From: Intrasporangium calvum
GTDB lineage: Bacteria; Actinomycetota; Actinomycetes; Actinomycetales; Dermatophilaceae
DNA length: 64,000 nucleotides
Assembly: GCF_028446585.1 (NCBI RefSeq)
Contig: NZ_JAPFQL010000048.1
Coordinates: 1-64,000, forward strand
Direction: 5' to 3'
The position numbers were made by a program, and so were the translations under genes. Under the pieces are notes generated by a model. That model was not told the origin of the DNA and searched no databases. It saw nothing but the letters and a program-made list of their open reading frames with translations. How positions within the stretch are numbered: position 1 is the first letter of the stretch; every line of letters starts with the position of its first letter. Shown here in pieces: positions 11,901 to 18,855 of the stretch.

Positions 11901-12389
11901 GACGTTGCCGCAGGGAGGCGACTTGGCGGTCCCGTCGCAGAAGCGTGGGGAGCCGAAGGACGTGTCGACGGCGACCTCTCCGACCGAGATGTCCCAGCCG
12001 AGTCCGGCCCAGGACGAGCCACCACCCGAGTCGTAGGTCAGAGCCAGCTCAGGTGTGTCGCCCCGCCCCTGTGGAAGCGCGATGGGATAGGACAACTGGG
12101 CCGACCCGCCGGCATTGGCCTCAGGTGGCTGGATCTGCGAGAGCCCCTCCGTGACGTCTGCATAGAGCAGATCGGCCGTCGCACCTTCACCGAGCTCTTG
12201 GGGCGATGTGGGCGCCGTGCCGGGCAACGTCGCCTCCACCAAGCCTCCAAAAGGTGTGGCACCCAACGCAGCCGGAGCCCCCGTCGTCAAGGCGAGCAGC
12301 AGGGCCAAAGCAACAGCGGGGAACCGGCGCAGGCGGCTGCGCCGCGTCGAGCCGTTCGAAGGTGTGGAGGCATGGCGGTACGACGGCAT
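2982..12389 (-). CDS. giant secreted SpvB/FG-GAP/RHS-repeat protein
   Basis: 3135 residues. A Sec signal peptide (Arg-rich start, hydrophobic VALALLLALTTG, cleavage near AALG-A) is followed by an SpvB-type domain near residues 90-330 (ALTYDSGGGSSWAGLGWDIS). Calcium-binding-like FG-GAP/VCBS motifs of the form DxNGDxxPD recur (DLNGDSLPD, DANGDGLPD, DMNGDGFPD, DINGDGLPD, DVNGDGYAD). A TcdB-middle-like segment and a long series of YD/RHS repeats follow, ending in a core with RFLTVEPL and GAYTYGQSNPTSYVDTDGR. The tail after the core is about 181 residues: roughly 97 unique ones, then about 84 rich in Ser, Gly, Gln and Pro. The architecture matches polymorphic-toxin or TC-toxin-like shells, but no known toxin domain or adjacent immunity gene is recognisable. 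The ATG is preceded by GAGGAG. Confidence 0.9.
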   Translation of the reverse strand: MPSYRHASTPSNGSTRRSRLRRFPAVALALLLALTTGAPAALGATPFGGLVEATLPGTAPTSPQELGEGATADLLYADVTEGLSQIQPPEANAGGSAQLSYPIALPQGRGDTPELALTYDSGGGSSWAGLGWDISVGEVAVDTSFGSPRFCDGTAKSPPCGNVESESYTLDGDPLVPNAVRAVLEPRVAERQDFTRRVETEFEQIIRHGTKPSDYWWEVRDKKGGVRFYGGAPDSGGPFGRPGVQAGLDDKSRMPSGILADAQGNGVRWMLTAQRDIGVNLVRYEYETVLYRRSTSAATGWVPVAPGMNCPSGQACPKHVFLSKILYTAGATASGQPEDATYEVRFVRKPGGRTDARLDGRGGVLDLDQDLLDRIDVVHRPSSKVVTRYALDYDSDPHFGKRRLKSVTQIGCNGLATCPTDGQKHTFAYHDDIAAAGSGFDTPTTWQTGDQPAGPALVPSKLSALGTSATNAGDGRIYVGFNPASPSKTGSAGGSFAMNGATNESLIEFMDLNGDSLPDKVYRKTTDLVTEPSDGESMIRYQLNTTKPTTAPTTGVTFGPMHELKGFSRLPVQRSIGIQGGIEAYFGVYGVFNVGGQWSWVDSYFTDANGDGLPDLVRGSEVLFNHLVCGPPTPGVDPVDQCLPTFSASDANTRVPLTSSTISVTDPSFQQMVDRLREAIPPVDTVQRWTAPFTGTVQVTAKATLQAPPDEDTAAGSVRLAIQYADTEKATGSVSETSPTWQPANLSIAVTKGQAIYFRTGSRPLGNGDTVTWEADIAYAGGPALDANGLDQRRYSLEDDFTLAGRPGLFTAVGNGGTASFRTALHKTAVTSDDFLPQVIVRRADGTSSQAAVTVTPVTAGGAVDAPRVKTVTQQSGEWCVADATTSFGCYATEADAQLRAITIGKAETGRFRITASPSINAPVVDGNGVMTGFDAVQTRLAVDSPVALTAIDWLEPAELCFKTGGECDETKTRISPHMDLDTYPHTDLSGPASAWSSTLGRTVTPVLKGSLGADNPGGDLVVTAKTAAGVVYKQVVPVGAGTGTLDEDLADLSLTNGTGYWFDVTVRNPGISANLSGVNLVLEWKEGALDKSADPPETLNWAGAQGFFPVAYRGWAAAGYTALGAKSTTKIDEAAFLSSAASGDPYEDKDEACQALYGGACPDDSSVNDTGFGDYPTGSSSSPPPLDLDKATEEVPDAFAYRPVVQTSLTERWEGPKAKIFAAQGGRAGSARVGEDLPMTSGSSGAVSAPNLLGETGPIFMLMAGIGPLSGSFAAGWARSLVDYLDMNGDGFPDTVRPGSIDYTNPRGTQECGPQSARVTCTGGGVTTVNSSTTLAVSGGFGGAPIGISGNSKGTTNSTKGNSAGKGQSASDSSFGGNIGGSLGGGASFTNPTANNPQQNADALDDVPRQGGLPTQETIADINGDGLPDRITVTNDVITVRLNLGHSFAPAVEWVTGAFSSTNSYSGSVGASLGVNIDNMGFSAGVSKNANVDLPNVAWEDVNGDGLLDALYNTSDGIKVAFSSGTGLTGSAVYGTHASLDYPIVGPIEAEGQQQIRQDTSESLGGGVDVTVGIPLCAVACYLILNPGGHYENSLTSTDVDLVDVNGDGYADTVRRVKDSGKIEVSLNTQGRTNLLKSVTTPLGGTMSLDYRRDGNTTLHPGSEWVLTEVKVASSRGADGIAEHRKTISYGTLRYDFVQRASLGYDVVTESDHFQRWEHTDLANPTQTAAARTTVHRFHNLSVFEAGLEYETTVLDGAATGTPMQRTRTTWDLKDLDLDGSGSGYAPLNLAGRTVDALLATRATAQVSKVEQDWYAAGVLEQTTTMTYAYDRLGNPRTVVDTGLPGTSADDTVATIDYADCTSSASAALVAEFGCGATLKTTPTRVAPYWSSTACPTWNAQPVAIQVKAPNGTILRSRDGRQDYCDNNAVTLFKELLTPAGGGNPAAYAETRLGFDAYGSYNRIVLPPDADGKRYAVRYLYDDVNHANVAQVTDFELVGSGDPQGTDDADTTRKFIKDDVQPTGAAVGITTNATFDGPTGRVASRKDANGNETKYTYDAYSRIRTITSPDGGVATFAYHPDDPDYPYATVTHTDQLNPGTTIDTATYADGSGRVTGRKRDAVVYDPVTGATGPGFAAEGGSDVDGLGRTIHEWKPFLQSGKTLADYTVDASNPGLDLATITTYDALDRVTEERLSNGATTRTTYGFEVLTGSGKTATIDVTDPRGRHTKTWLDAYDNVLVTEDKSAPVADDPGTPGDESDPGGVPLRTTFTYDRMGQLLTAVSPGNLTTTHTYDLLGRRTSTTTPDGGLVDWTYDLAGNKTSEQSPVLREENNVRTRFGYDFGLLTSITYPDEPPVTLDFGGYLGNPTVGNAAGRLVHVEDKARVQDFAYDANGRLAKDVTTTTGPHPNTGPFTTDYANDWLGRLATVSLPDGEVVTNGYDAGGRLSRVTGSKDCRELGVLTAAIDALQTTITVTEYEHADPASAFAPTLPFTITIDGEQLRVTARVPGAVAGTFDYTVERGINGTLEVPTATGHGVGASVMADAAVTCFYRYLDLQRYDVYGEVSQRRTGNGVTDTTYRDVHTRRLDQRTAVSPDGSQELMDLRYTYDLVGNVRQVENHLPADVPSLFGGPTRQKYWYDGRYRLAAAEGTWSYAPKTTRNYTWAATLDDATSKVKTMAQRDWTVDTGCTKRCTVDLQEATTFDRTAYTYDPSKPYQATSVYDAVTKLTEEYEYDSDGEQTKVTNPDMIRDVAWDWAGKMVSVVDHNAQGIGRKQTDYVYDYAGQLATEIKEQGVTYYLNPWVTVRNGTMSKNIWAGNDRLAVKFVDTDTYETRLYFLHKDLQGSTNIVTRRDGKVFQHQEYFPTGQVWIREDSTIFRTPYQFAGGYTDEDHGLINFGERWYSPQQARFLTVEPLLTEEPLALVENPTLIGAYTYGQSNPTSYVDTDGRTAMSVNEVINTISSLTPGGDPIKSDQLTKLSKFFAKNMDTARGRQGLFWLKSFNKYDKRMKTYFNRLDSRPVLEFEFEDGKLKAIKLGFGVGPRKKFDMQDKGSGSTGGGGTGASPTTGGAPPGDQQGSGSSTSPASSGGQSGPPGQGSQSGQTTQPSSSSPQSGDGGQTQPANPAGATNNATDE

Positions 12390-12644
12390 GGCGAAGCTCC
12401 TCGACTCAGGTGGACCCCTGACCGGAGGAAGACGACCCCACGACCCCGAGCGTGACCCTGATCACACTAGGGCGGGCACGTGCCTCGCGTATTGGAAACG
12501 CGTCGAATTGGCTTATGCCAGTGGACTACACGCTTGACCAGTTGAGACAGAGTGGGAGCAAATGGACATACCCGCGCCTCTGGCATTGCCGGCGCACCGC
12601 GGCCGCCGGGGCGACATCTCGTCCCCACGCAACCCGCCGTGCCT

Positions 12645-12670
12645 CCCCTGTCGCGACGGGTTCGCCACGC
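12645..12670 (+). repeat. 26-bp direct repeat, copy B
   Basis: Identical to 2728-2753. A degenerate REP-like core follows 18 bases later. Confidence 0.7.
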
Positions 12671-12687
12671 TCCGAAGACGAGGCAGC

Positions 12688-12703
12688 CGTATGCCGCGGG
12701 GCC
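12688..12703 (+). repeat. REP-like element, degenerate
   Basis: CGTATGCCGCGGGGCC resembles the REP consensus, with differences in the second half. Confidence 0.4.
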
Positions 12704-12821
12704 ACTCCGCGCCGCGATGTCATCCCACGTGGCGAGGCCAACGACCCCTCGTAGCCTCGAACGACCCGTACTGAGACCCCGGCGTCGCTGAGCTCGTCGG
12801 GCCCCCTGCAAGACCCGCTAC

Positions 12822-13682
12822 TCAGACATTGCGGCGCAGGGCCTGCAACGCGTCTTGAACGGCGGCCAACCCGGTCTCAATCGAGGAGACGGCGCCCTCG
12901 AGTGCGTCGATGCCCCCCATGACACCGTCGGGCCGGACGCCGGCGCGCTCTCCCAGCCATGGCACGGTTGGCAGCGCGGAAGGTGGGTTGTCCACGTCGA
13001 AGGCGACCAGGTCTCCGCGGTGCCAAGTTTGGAACGACTCGAGGATCGACCCCTCACGATCTACGCTTTCGCCTTCGAGCAGCAGCAGCGGGGTGCCCTC
13101 CTGGGTCTCGAGGAGCGCACCCAGCTGTGCCGTCGCTCCCACTGCTCGCACCTGTCGTCGACCCCCAGCAACGGCTCTGCCCAGGATGCTGGCGAATCGC
13201 TCGTGCAGAGATGCATCTACGAGGCTGTCACGGGTGATGAGCTTCGCGAAGTCTCGCGGCAGCCACGTTCGAATTACGGCGAACGGTTCTCCATTCGAAC
13301 TTCGTCGTCGCACGAGACGCAATGCCTCTGTCCCACCGAAGAACGGCACGGAGTCGGGAGCCATCGCCAGGTCGTACTCGAGCACCTCCGTCGAGACTTG
13401 TGTGTTCTCCTCACCGAGGTGGAGGGAGAGCCCCGTGCGCGCCAGGTCCCTGTGCAGCTCCGGATGCGAGGCAACGACGGAGCCCCGGCCCTGCGCCTTG
13501 CGAACGAGCCCGGAGGCCTCGAGTGCCGCCAGAGCCTGACGGACTGTCGATCGCGAGACGGAGTACTCGGTGCACAGGTCTGCCTCGCTGGGAAGCAGGT
13601 CACCCGCCTGGAGTTCCCGGCCCTCGATGCGGTGACGCAGATCCCCGGCGATCTTCTCGTGCAGCGGCATCCTTCGAGCCAT
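12822..13682 (-). CDS. GntR-family (HutC/UTRA) transcriptional regulator
   Basis: Residues about 5-75 form a winged helix typical of GntR (GDLLPSEADLCTEY, SRSTVRQALAALEASGLV, GRGSVV). Residues about 95-235 form a UTRA effector-binding domain. A short C-terminal helical extension follows. It is the last gene of the acid-sugar operon, 27 bases after the dehydrogenase gene, and is preceded by GAGGAG. It probably senses the sugar acid or its phosphate and binds the palindrome upstream of the permease; that pairing is inferred from position. Confidence 0.85.
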   Translation of the reverse strand: MARRMPLHEKIAGDLRHRIEGRELQAGDLLPSEADLCTEYSVSRSTVRQALAALEASGLVRKAQGRGSVVASHPELHRDLARTGLSLHLGEENTQVSTEVLEYDLAMAPDSVPFFGGTEALRLVRRRSSNGEPFAVIRTWLPRDFAKLITRDSLVDASLHERFASILGRAVAGGRRQVRAVGATAQLGALLETQEGTPLLLLEGESVDREGSILESFQTWHRGDLVAFDVDNPPSALPTVPWLGERAGVRPDGVMGGIDALEGAVSSIETGLAAVQDALQALRRNV

Positions 13683-13709
13683 GGCGCTCCTCGTCAGCAG
13701 GTCCGGTGG

Positions 13710-14747
13710 TCAGCGTGCCAGAGTGCCCGCGCTAGCCGCGCCCCACACCTCGCCCCACCCTAGAGCCAAGGCTGCGGCTCGCTCCGTCGCCAGCACGAGA
13801 CTCGCCTCACGGGCCACGCCCTGCCCCGCGATGTCGAATGCGGTCCCGTGGTCGACGGAGACCCGCACGACAGGAAGGCCGACCGTGATGTTGACGCCAT
13901 CGTCCCCGTAGACAGCCTTGAAGGGAGCGTGACCCTGGTCGTGGTAGCAGACGATGACCATGTTCCACCTGCCCTTGACGGCCTGCGGGATGAGGGCGTC
14001 CGCCGGCAGCGGGCCGTGGGCGTTGATGCCGCGCTCCTTGGCCGCCTCGACTGCGGGCGCCAGCACATCGGCATCCTCGTCGCCGAAGAGCCGGTTCTCG
14101 CCGGCGTGCGGGTTGAGGCCGGTGACGGCGATGGCCTCGTCGGGGCGACCGAGCGCGCGGGTGAACGCGTGGACGAGGTTGAGGACGTTGGTGGTCCGCT
14201 CAGGGGTGACATCGCTGATGGCCTGACGGAGCGAGACGTGGGTCGTGAGGTGGAAGAAGTAGAGATCCCCGGCAGACAGGACGAGTGAGAAGTTGTCAAC
14301 GCCGAACTGTTCGGCCAGCAGCTCAGTGTGACCCGGGTAGGGGTGCCCACCCAGGTGCATCGCCTCCTTGTTGAGCGGGGCCGTCACGATGCCATCGATG
14401 GCGCCGTCCTGGGCTAGTTGGCAGGCCCGGACGACGAAACGGTAGGCGCCGTCGCCCGCGTCGGGATGGACGGACCCAAAGGGAACGTGCCCGAGCGACG
14501 GGCCGTCTTGTACGACCTCGATCAGATCCGGGTTGTTGGTCGCGGCGCGGGGATCGTCGATGATGCGGACGACGGACGGGTCCTTGCCAATGACCTCGAC
14601 CCCCCGCCGCACGGCATCGGCGTCGCCAATGACGACGGGGACGCACGCCTCCCGAAGGGCTGGATGGTCGAGCAGCGTCCGCGCGGTTATCTCGGGCCCG
14701 ATGCCGGCGACGTCGCCGAGCGTCACGCCGAGGACGGGGATGGTCAT
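13710..14747 (-). CDS. pdxA2: PdxA-family 4-phospho-acid dehydrogenase (PdxA2 type)
   Basis: 345 residues, a full-length PdxA-fold NAD-dependent dehydrogenase. Motifs include GLNPHAGEN and the metal-binding region CYHDQGHAPFKAV. True PdxA makes vitamin B6, but members next to a DUF1537 kinase oxidatively decarboxylate 4-phospho-D-threonate or -erythronate to dihydroxyacetone phosphate and CO2. The start overlaps the kinase stop by four bases, which supports the catabolic role. The exact stereoisomer cannot be read from sequence. Confidence 0.85.
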   Translation of the reverse strand: MTIPVLGVTLGDVAGIGPEITARTLLDHPALREACVPVVIGDADAVRRGVEVIGKDPSVVRIIDDPRAATNNPDLIEVVQDGPSLGHVPFGSVHPDAGDGAYRFVVRACQLAQDGAIDGIVTAPLNKEAMHLGGHPYPGHTELLAEQFGVDNFSLVLSAGDLYFFHLTTHVSLRQAISDVTPERTTNVLNLVHAFTRALGRPDEAIAVTGLNPHAGENRLFGDEDADVLAPAVEAAKERGINAHGPLPADALIPQAVKGRWNMVIVCYHDQGHAPFKAVYGDDGVNITVGLPVVRVSVDHGTAFDIAGQGVAREASLVLATERAAALALGWGEVWGAASAGTLAR

Positions 14748-16024
14748 TGGTCTGCTCCTACAAGGGTCGGGTTCAGCTTGGAAACGATGCGCGTGAGGGT
14801 CGTGTTGTCCCCGAATCCTCCGGCCTTGGTCGCGATGCGGAGCCCCGCGTGACGTCCACCGACCACGGTGCCGACCGGCACGCCCTCGACGAGGGCGCCG
14901 GTTACGCGCAATGCCTCAGCACCAAGCCGGCTGAGGACCGCAGCGGCACCGTCACCGCCTACGAGCACGAGGGCCAGGTCGTTCGGACGTGCGTCGGCAA
15001 GTCGGCTCACGACGTCGGCGAGCGCCTTCGCGACGCGTGGCCCGTCGGAGCCGGAGCCGCCGCGGTCTCGGTTGAGGGGTGGTGCCTGGAGGAGGTGAAT
15101 CGGTCGGCCGTCGTGCGCGAGCACGTCCTCGGCCCACCGGCGAGTCCCCTCTTCGCTGGCGACGTCCTCCCACGCTGCAACGCTCGAGCCGATGGCGGAC
15201 GCCGGGAGGTCGGTGAGCGTCGCGCGCACTTGGTCGAGGGCCGCCTGGTGCTGAGAGCTGACGACGACGGCCGTATGCCGTGCTGCTGGCTCCGGCGTGT
15301 CCTCGTCCGTTGCGGTGCGGCTGGGAAGACTCGCCCCCCAGCGGGCTGCAAGGGCCATGGCGAGCCCGGCCGAGCCGGCGGGGACGACGCGCTCGCCGAG
15401 GTGACCGATCGCCTGGGCGAGGCAGTCGAGGTCAGCCTCCGACTCGGCGTCAACCACGACGCACGTCGCGTGGAGCGCAGCTCGATTGATCGCCACGGCG
15501 AGGTCTGCCGGGTCAGGCATCAGCGGGACTCGGACGCCGTCCGGGACGAGCTCGCTCAAGGTGGAGGTGTTGATGGGGGTGATCGGGTCGCGCCCGGCAG
15601 GTCCTCGGTGCGCCGGCTCCCCGTCGACGAGGATCTCGCCGTTCCGCACGGTACGACCCATGGCGGGGTAGGCGGGGCACAGCACGGCGAACGACTCCGG
15701 CTCATAGGTGCGCTTCCCCCGAACGGCGCCGGCGAGCTGGCCGGCGACGCTCCCGCGCATCGTCGAGTCGATCTTGAGGTAGACGTGTCGACCAGCGCCG
15801 CGTTCGACGACTGCGAGCTCCGTGCGTGCTGCGGCGGCCTCCGCGCTCTCGGCGCGGGTCCCGAGGCTGCGCGCCACCACGACCTGCTCCTCGTCGAGGA
15901 CGCCCATCCCCGCCTGGGTCAGCGCGAGGTAGGCACGCCAGCCGCTTCGCGCGAACTGCACTGCGGTGTCGTTGGCGCCGGTGATGTCGTCAGCGAGGAC
16001 GAGGACCTGCCGGGTGCGACTCAC
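14744..16024 (-). CDS. dtnK: four-carbon acid sugar kinase (DUF1537 family)
   Basis: 426 residues with the two-domain arrangement of DUF1537 kinases. The N-terminal sugar-binding domain contains VLADDITGANDTAVQFA and LKIDSTMRGSVAGQL; the C-terminal nucleotide-binding domain contains LVLVGGDGAAAVL. It phosphorylates a four-carbon sugar acid (threonate or erythronate class) at C4, feeding the adjacent dehydrogenase. It begins with GTG overlapping the permease stop (GTGA) and ends in a four-base overlap with the next gene, so all three are translationally coupled. Confidence 0.88.
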   Translation of the reverse strand: MSRTRQVLVLADDITGANDTAVQFARSGWRAYLALTQAGMGVLDEEQVVVARSLGTRAESAEAAAARTELAVVERGAGRHVYLKIDSTMRGSVAGQLAGAVRGKRTYEPESFAVLCPAYPAMGRTVRNGEILVDGEPAHRGPAGRDPITPINTSTLSELVPDGVRVPLMPDPADLAVAINRAALHATCVVVDAESEADLDCLAQAIGHLGERVVPAGSAGLAMALAARWGASLPSRTATDEDTPEPAARHTAVVVSSQHQAALDQVRATLTDLPASAIGSSVAAWEDVASEEGTRRWAEDVLAHDGRPIHLLQAPPLNRDRGGSGSDGPRVAKALADVVSRLADARPNDLALVLVGGDGAAAVLSRLGAEALRVTGALVEGVPVGTVVGGRHAGLRIATKAGGFGDNTTLTRIVSKLNPTLVGADQ

Positions 16025-17102
16025 AGCTTGGGCTCCGTGAGGGGCTCGGGCTCGGACACTCCCAAGTCGCGCTCGTCCAGCGCCTCAATCTCCTCCTCGC
16101 TCAGCAGGCCGCCCTCTCGCTTCAGGACGAAGGAGGCAAGGAGCGGGGCGATGATGGCGGTGATCAGCACGGCTGCGGCCACCTGCGCCGTCGCGGCCTC
16201 GACGTAGGGCTGCATCTTGGGGTCGGCTGCTCCGATGATCGCGGGCGTCGCGATGGCATTACCCGCGGTCGTCCCTGCGGCGAAGCCGATTCCGGAGCGG
16301 TAGCCGCGGCGCAGGATGAACTTGTAGCCGAGGTAGACGAACAGGCCGGTGATCGGCGCGATGACGAGGCCGACGAGGAGGCCCTGCGCACCGCCCTTGA
16401 CGATGTTGCCAAGGTTGATGCCCGTGCCCAACGCGAGCGCGAAGAACGGGATGACGATCGCCGGGTGGGGCGCAGCACCTCGCGCCAGTGCGGGTTGAGG
16501 TTGCCGACCAGCATGCCGAGGAGGAAGGGGATGATCGCGGCGAGCATGAGCGAGAACGGAATGTCAGCCAGGCCCGAGGCGCCGAGGAACAGCATCGAGA
16601 AGAACGGGCCGTCATTGAGGGCCGACGCGAAGTAGGCGCCGCGGTCGCGCTTGTCGCCGTAGCGGCCGGTGAAGGCGAGCCACAGGCCACCGTTGGAGTT
16701 GTCGACCGCCACGAGCAGGGCGAGGATCGAGATCCCGGCGATGCCGTCCAGGCCGACGAGGCGGCCGATGAGGATGACGATCGTCGCGGGGATGATGGAC
16801 TTCGCCACCAGCACGACGGCGCCCGTGGCCAGGACCGGGCCGCTTGTCTTGACGGATACCTGCGTGCCGGTCGCGAAGATGAGCAGCGCGATGAGCGGCA
16901 GGGCGCCGGTCTTGAACAGCGCCGTGGTGAAGGAGCCGAGCTCGAGGAAACCAGGGGCGAAGGTGCCGATGATGGATCCGATGATCAGCGGGATCAGCAT
17001 GAGCCCGCCGGGGATCTTGTTCATCCACTGGTAGAGCGGCAGGCGCTCGCGTTCCAATGGTTGCTCGGTGACCTTCGTGGTCTCCTTGGTGGCTGAAGAC
17101 AT
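16021..17102 (-). pseudogene. kdgT: 2-keto-3-deoxygluconate permease family transporter, frameshifted
   Basis: Two adjacent frames together make one KdgT-type permease. The upstream frame covers the N-terminal 200 or so residues (MNKIPGGLMLIPLIIGSIIG to GMLVGNLNPHWREVLRP). The rest continues in another frame (ALGTGINLGNIVKGGAQG to EPLTEPKL). The break is near 16460-16471, beside a GGGG run, and one missing base would restore the frame. This may be a sequencing error or a real lesion. The preferred ATG at 17102 has GAAGGA upstream. It is the first gene of the operon and probably imports the sugar acid used by the kinase. Confidence 0.8.
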
Positions 17103-17136
17103 CAGTGTCGTCCTTCTCATCGTCGAGACATGCCGT

Positions 17137-17158
17137 ACAGGTTGTACGTACGACTTGT
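17137..17158. promoter_or_regulatory. palindromic operator upstream of the acid-sugar operon
   Basis: A 22-base imperfect palindrome centred on GTACGTAC (arms ACAGGTTGTAC and GTACGACTTGT, 9 of 11 pairs) lies 35-56 bases before the permease ATG. It is a plausible site for the operon's own GntR regulator. Confidence 0.6.
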
Positions 17159-17181
17159 ATGGTGACTTACCTGACACCCCC

Positions 17182-17187
17182 AGTCAA
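17182..17187 (-). promoter_or_regulatory. candidate -35 element (TTGACT)
   Basis: TTGACT on the minus strand, upstream of the palindrome. The -10 would be an ill-defined ACCATA/CATACA 18-20 bases later, abutting the operator. Confidence 0.4.
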
Positions 17188-17188
17188 G

Positions 17189-17855
17189 ACCTCCCATGAG
17201 GTCGCGCTTCAGTGAGGGGTCCGTAAGAACCAAGCATTGATCCACCACCTGGCAGGTGCCCCACCGCGGGTTCCATGCGCTCGGTGGCGTGCAGGTCACC
17301 GGGCGGGAACAGATCGCTCGCGCGGGTCGGTCGCCCTTGGTGCTACTGGAGTGGTCGGCCACTCGGGCCGGCCCCAGCGCGAGGCGGCCCCACTGACACC
17401 CGACCCCGTCCTACTGTCTGACCGGTCGGAGCGCCCATGTCCGGAAACTGGCGAAACCAGCGATTCGGCTCTCCGCCGCAGAGGGCACCCGGGCACTCAA
17501 CCGAGCCCAGCAGCATACGACCAACTCCGTATGCCGCTGGGCTCGCTGCTCAGCGTCCGTGGCCGGAGCGCTCCTACCGGACTCCCATCAGCGCCACGAT
17601 GTCGCCACCCGTCCTCGGCATCGATCCTGCGAAAGCGGCCGAGCCGACTGTCCATATCCGCGGTCGTTGCGGCCACGAAGCGCTCGCCCAGGGCGTCGAA
17701 CTCACTGTGTCGAGCGGAATGAACATGTTGGGTCAGATTCGGCCATCGGGCGTCAGCGCGCGCGGCAGGACCGGGCGCGCGTAGCCGCCCTCAACACGGC
17801 ATGGGTGGCTGCCGGCAATCCTGTCGCGGACGGTGCCGGTCCTTGGGGCGGTTCG
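17189..17855. other. gene-poor stretch with one hairpin
   Basis: About 670 bases without a convincing gene. The only clear structure is the paired REP hairpin near its middle. Open frames here lack ribosome sites and recognisable motifs. Confidence 0.5.
17503..17544. repeat. paired REP-like elements forming a hairpin
   Basis: GAGCCCAGCAGCATACG (17503-17519) and CGTATGCCGCTGGGCTC (17528-17544) are inverted with an eight-base loop. They form a 17-bp stem with one mismatch. Confidence 0.8.
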
Positions 17856-18437
17856 CTACAGAACCCGACCGCGACGACGCTGGGAGGCGGTCCTTGTGGC
17901 GATGACGATGCCCGAGCCGACACCCATTATCAGGATCGCCCATGCAACCGGGTCGGGCGGCAGCCACATCCAGAGCGGGAAGGGGGCACCAACCGCGAAG
18001 CGACTCTCATTTGCGGTGCCAGTGGGCACCGCGATCCGGTAGTCCCCGGCCAACGTCGCATCGAACTTGCCGATGGCCGCCCCGCCGGTGCCGCCGTGCT
18101 CATAATGGGGACCCGAGGGAACGGCCTCGACAGCTACGCCTTGACCCGCCGGGTCAGTCACCCGGACCGACCGGGGAAGGAAGTGCTCCCCTTCGGCGTA
18201 CACGTAGTAGGTAGCCGGAGCATCAACGTGCAGCGTGAGTTCACCGGGCACACTCGCTCGCTGGAAGCCGTCAGAGTGATCTGCCAGCGCGCCATAAAGG
18301 ACGAGTGCCAACGCAACAGCGGCGAGGATTCCGCCGACTGCCAGGAGTGCCGCCAGTAGATACCGTCGCCGTGACGGTATCCGGCGACGAAGCTCAGGTG
18401 CTGGGTCACTGTTGATGGGGACATCAGTCTGGGACAT
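17856..18437 (-). CDS. two-helix membrane protein of unknown function
   Basis: About 193 residues. An N-terminal membrane segment (LLAALLAVGGILAAVALALVL), an external domain of about 110 residues with a beta-rich look (GELTLHVDAPATYYVYAEGE), a second membrane segment near the C-terminus (WAILIMGVGSGIVIA) and a short basic tail. The ATG at 18437 has GAGGTG upstream. I do not recognise the family. It stands alone in a gene-poor region. Confidence 0.6.
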   Translation of the reverse strand: MSQTDVPINSDPAPELRRRIPSRRRYLLAALLAVGGILAAVALALVLYGALADHSDGFQRASVPGELTLHVDAPATYYVYAEGEHFLPRSVRVTDPAGQGVAVEAVPSGPHYEHGGTGGAAIGKFDATLAGDYRIAVPTGTANESRFAVGAPFPLWMWLPPDPVAWAILIMGVGSGIVIATRTASQRRRGRVL

Positions 18438-18666
18438 AACCAATCACCTCAATGTTGATGATTGTGGGGCCCGGAAAAGGCGTCTAGGGCAGAAGGTCCT
18501 GCGCCGCCGCGGACTCGCGAGCCTGGCCGCCTTTCATGTGCCGGTGACCTCCGAGCCGGATGCCACGCGTGGAACCGCATGGGAAGAGTTCGCGCGGTCA
18601 CCGAGTTGGTCGACGAGGATGACTCGGTTGGGCAGGACCTCCGAAGAGCAGTTGCGGACGCTGCAA

Positions 18667-18855
18667 CTAGCGTTCTGCCACGGGACCGAGTGCTGCGCCC
18701 GGGTTGCCAGGCCACCACTTGGGTGCGATACGCGCATACGCCCGGTCGGTGACCGCCACCACGTCCGTCGGCTGGTTGCGCTCGTCATACTCGCCACGCT
18801 GGATGCCGCAGAACGGGCAGAGGTAGTCCGCGGGGGCATGGGAGATCGAGAGCAC
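18667..18855 (-). pseudogene. HIT-family protein, truncated
   Basis: The frame starts with a zinc-ligand-like CPFCG pair, then DERNQPTDVV and IAPKWWPGNPG, which matches the first half of an actinobacterial HIT-domain hydrolase. It ends before the HxHxH catalytic triad. After WWPGNPGAA the sequence no longer fits the family, so the 3' half is lost and the product cannot be catalytic. Confidence 0.55.

Larger units (their letters stand above)
12390..12821. other. non-coding stretch upstream of the RHS gene
   Basis: It holds the RHS ribosome site and presumably its promoter, the second 26-bp repeat and a degenerate REP-like copy. No plausible gene seen on either strand. Confidence 0.55.

Noticed and set aside
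7617-12455. 1612-codon open frame on the + strand
   Set aside because: It is antisense to the RHS gene, has no motifs or ribosome site, and its Val/Arg/Gly-rich composition is that of the complement of a GC-rich gene.
13710-14747. Vitamin B6 PdxA
   Set aside because: The PdxA fold is clear, but coupling to a DUF1537 kinase and permease points to catabolism rather than pyridoxal synthesis.
15265-15290. REP-like CGTATGCCGTGCTGC in the kinase gene
   Set aside because: Only the first nine bases match the core; likely chance within coding sequence.
17237-17722. Open frame in the gap after the acid-sugar operon
   Set aside because: No ribosome site, no motif, and it crosses the REP hairpin, whose bases shape much of the predicted peptide.
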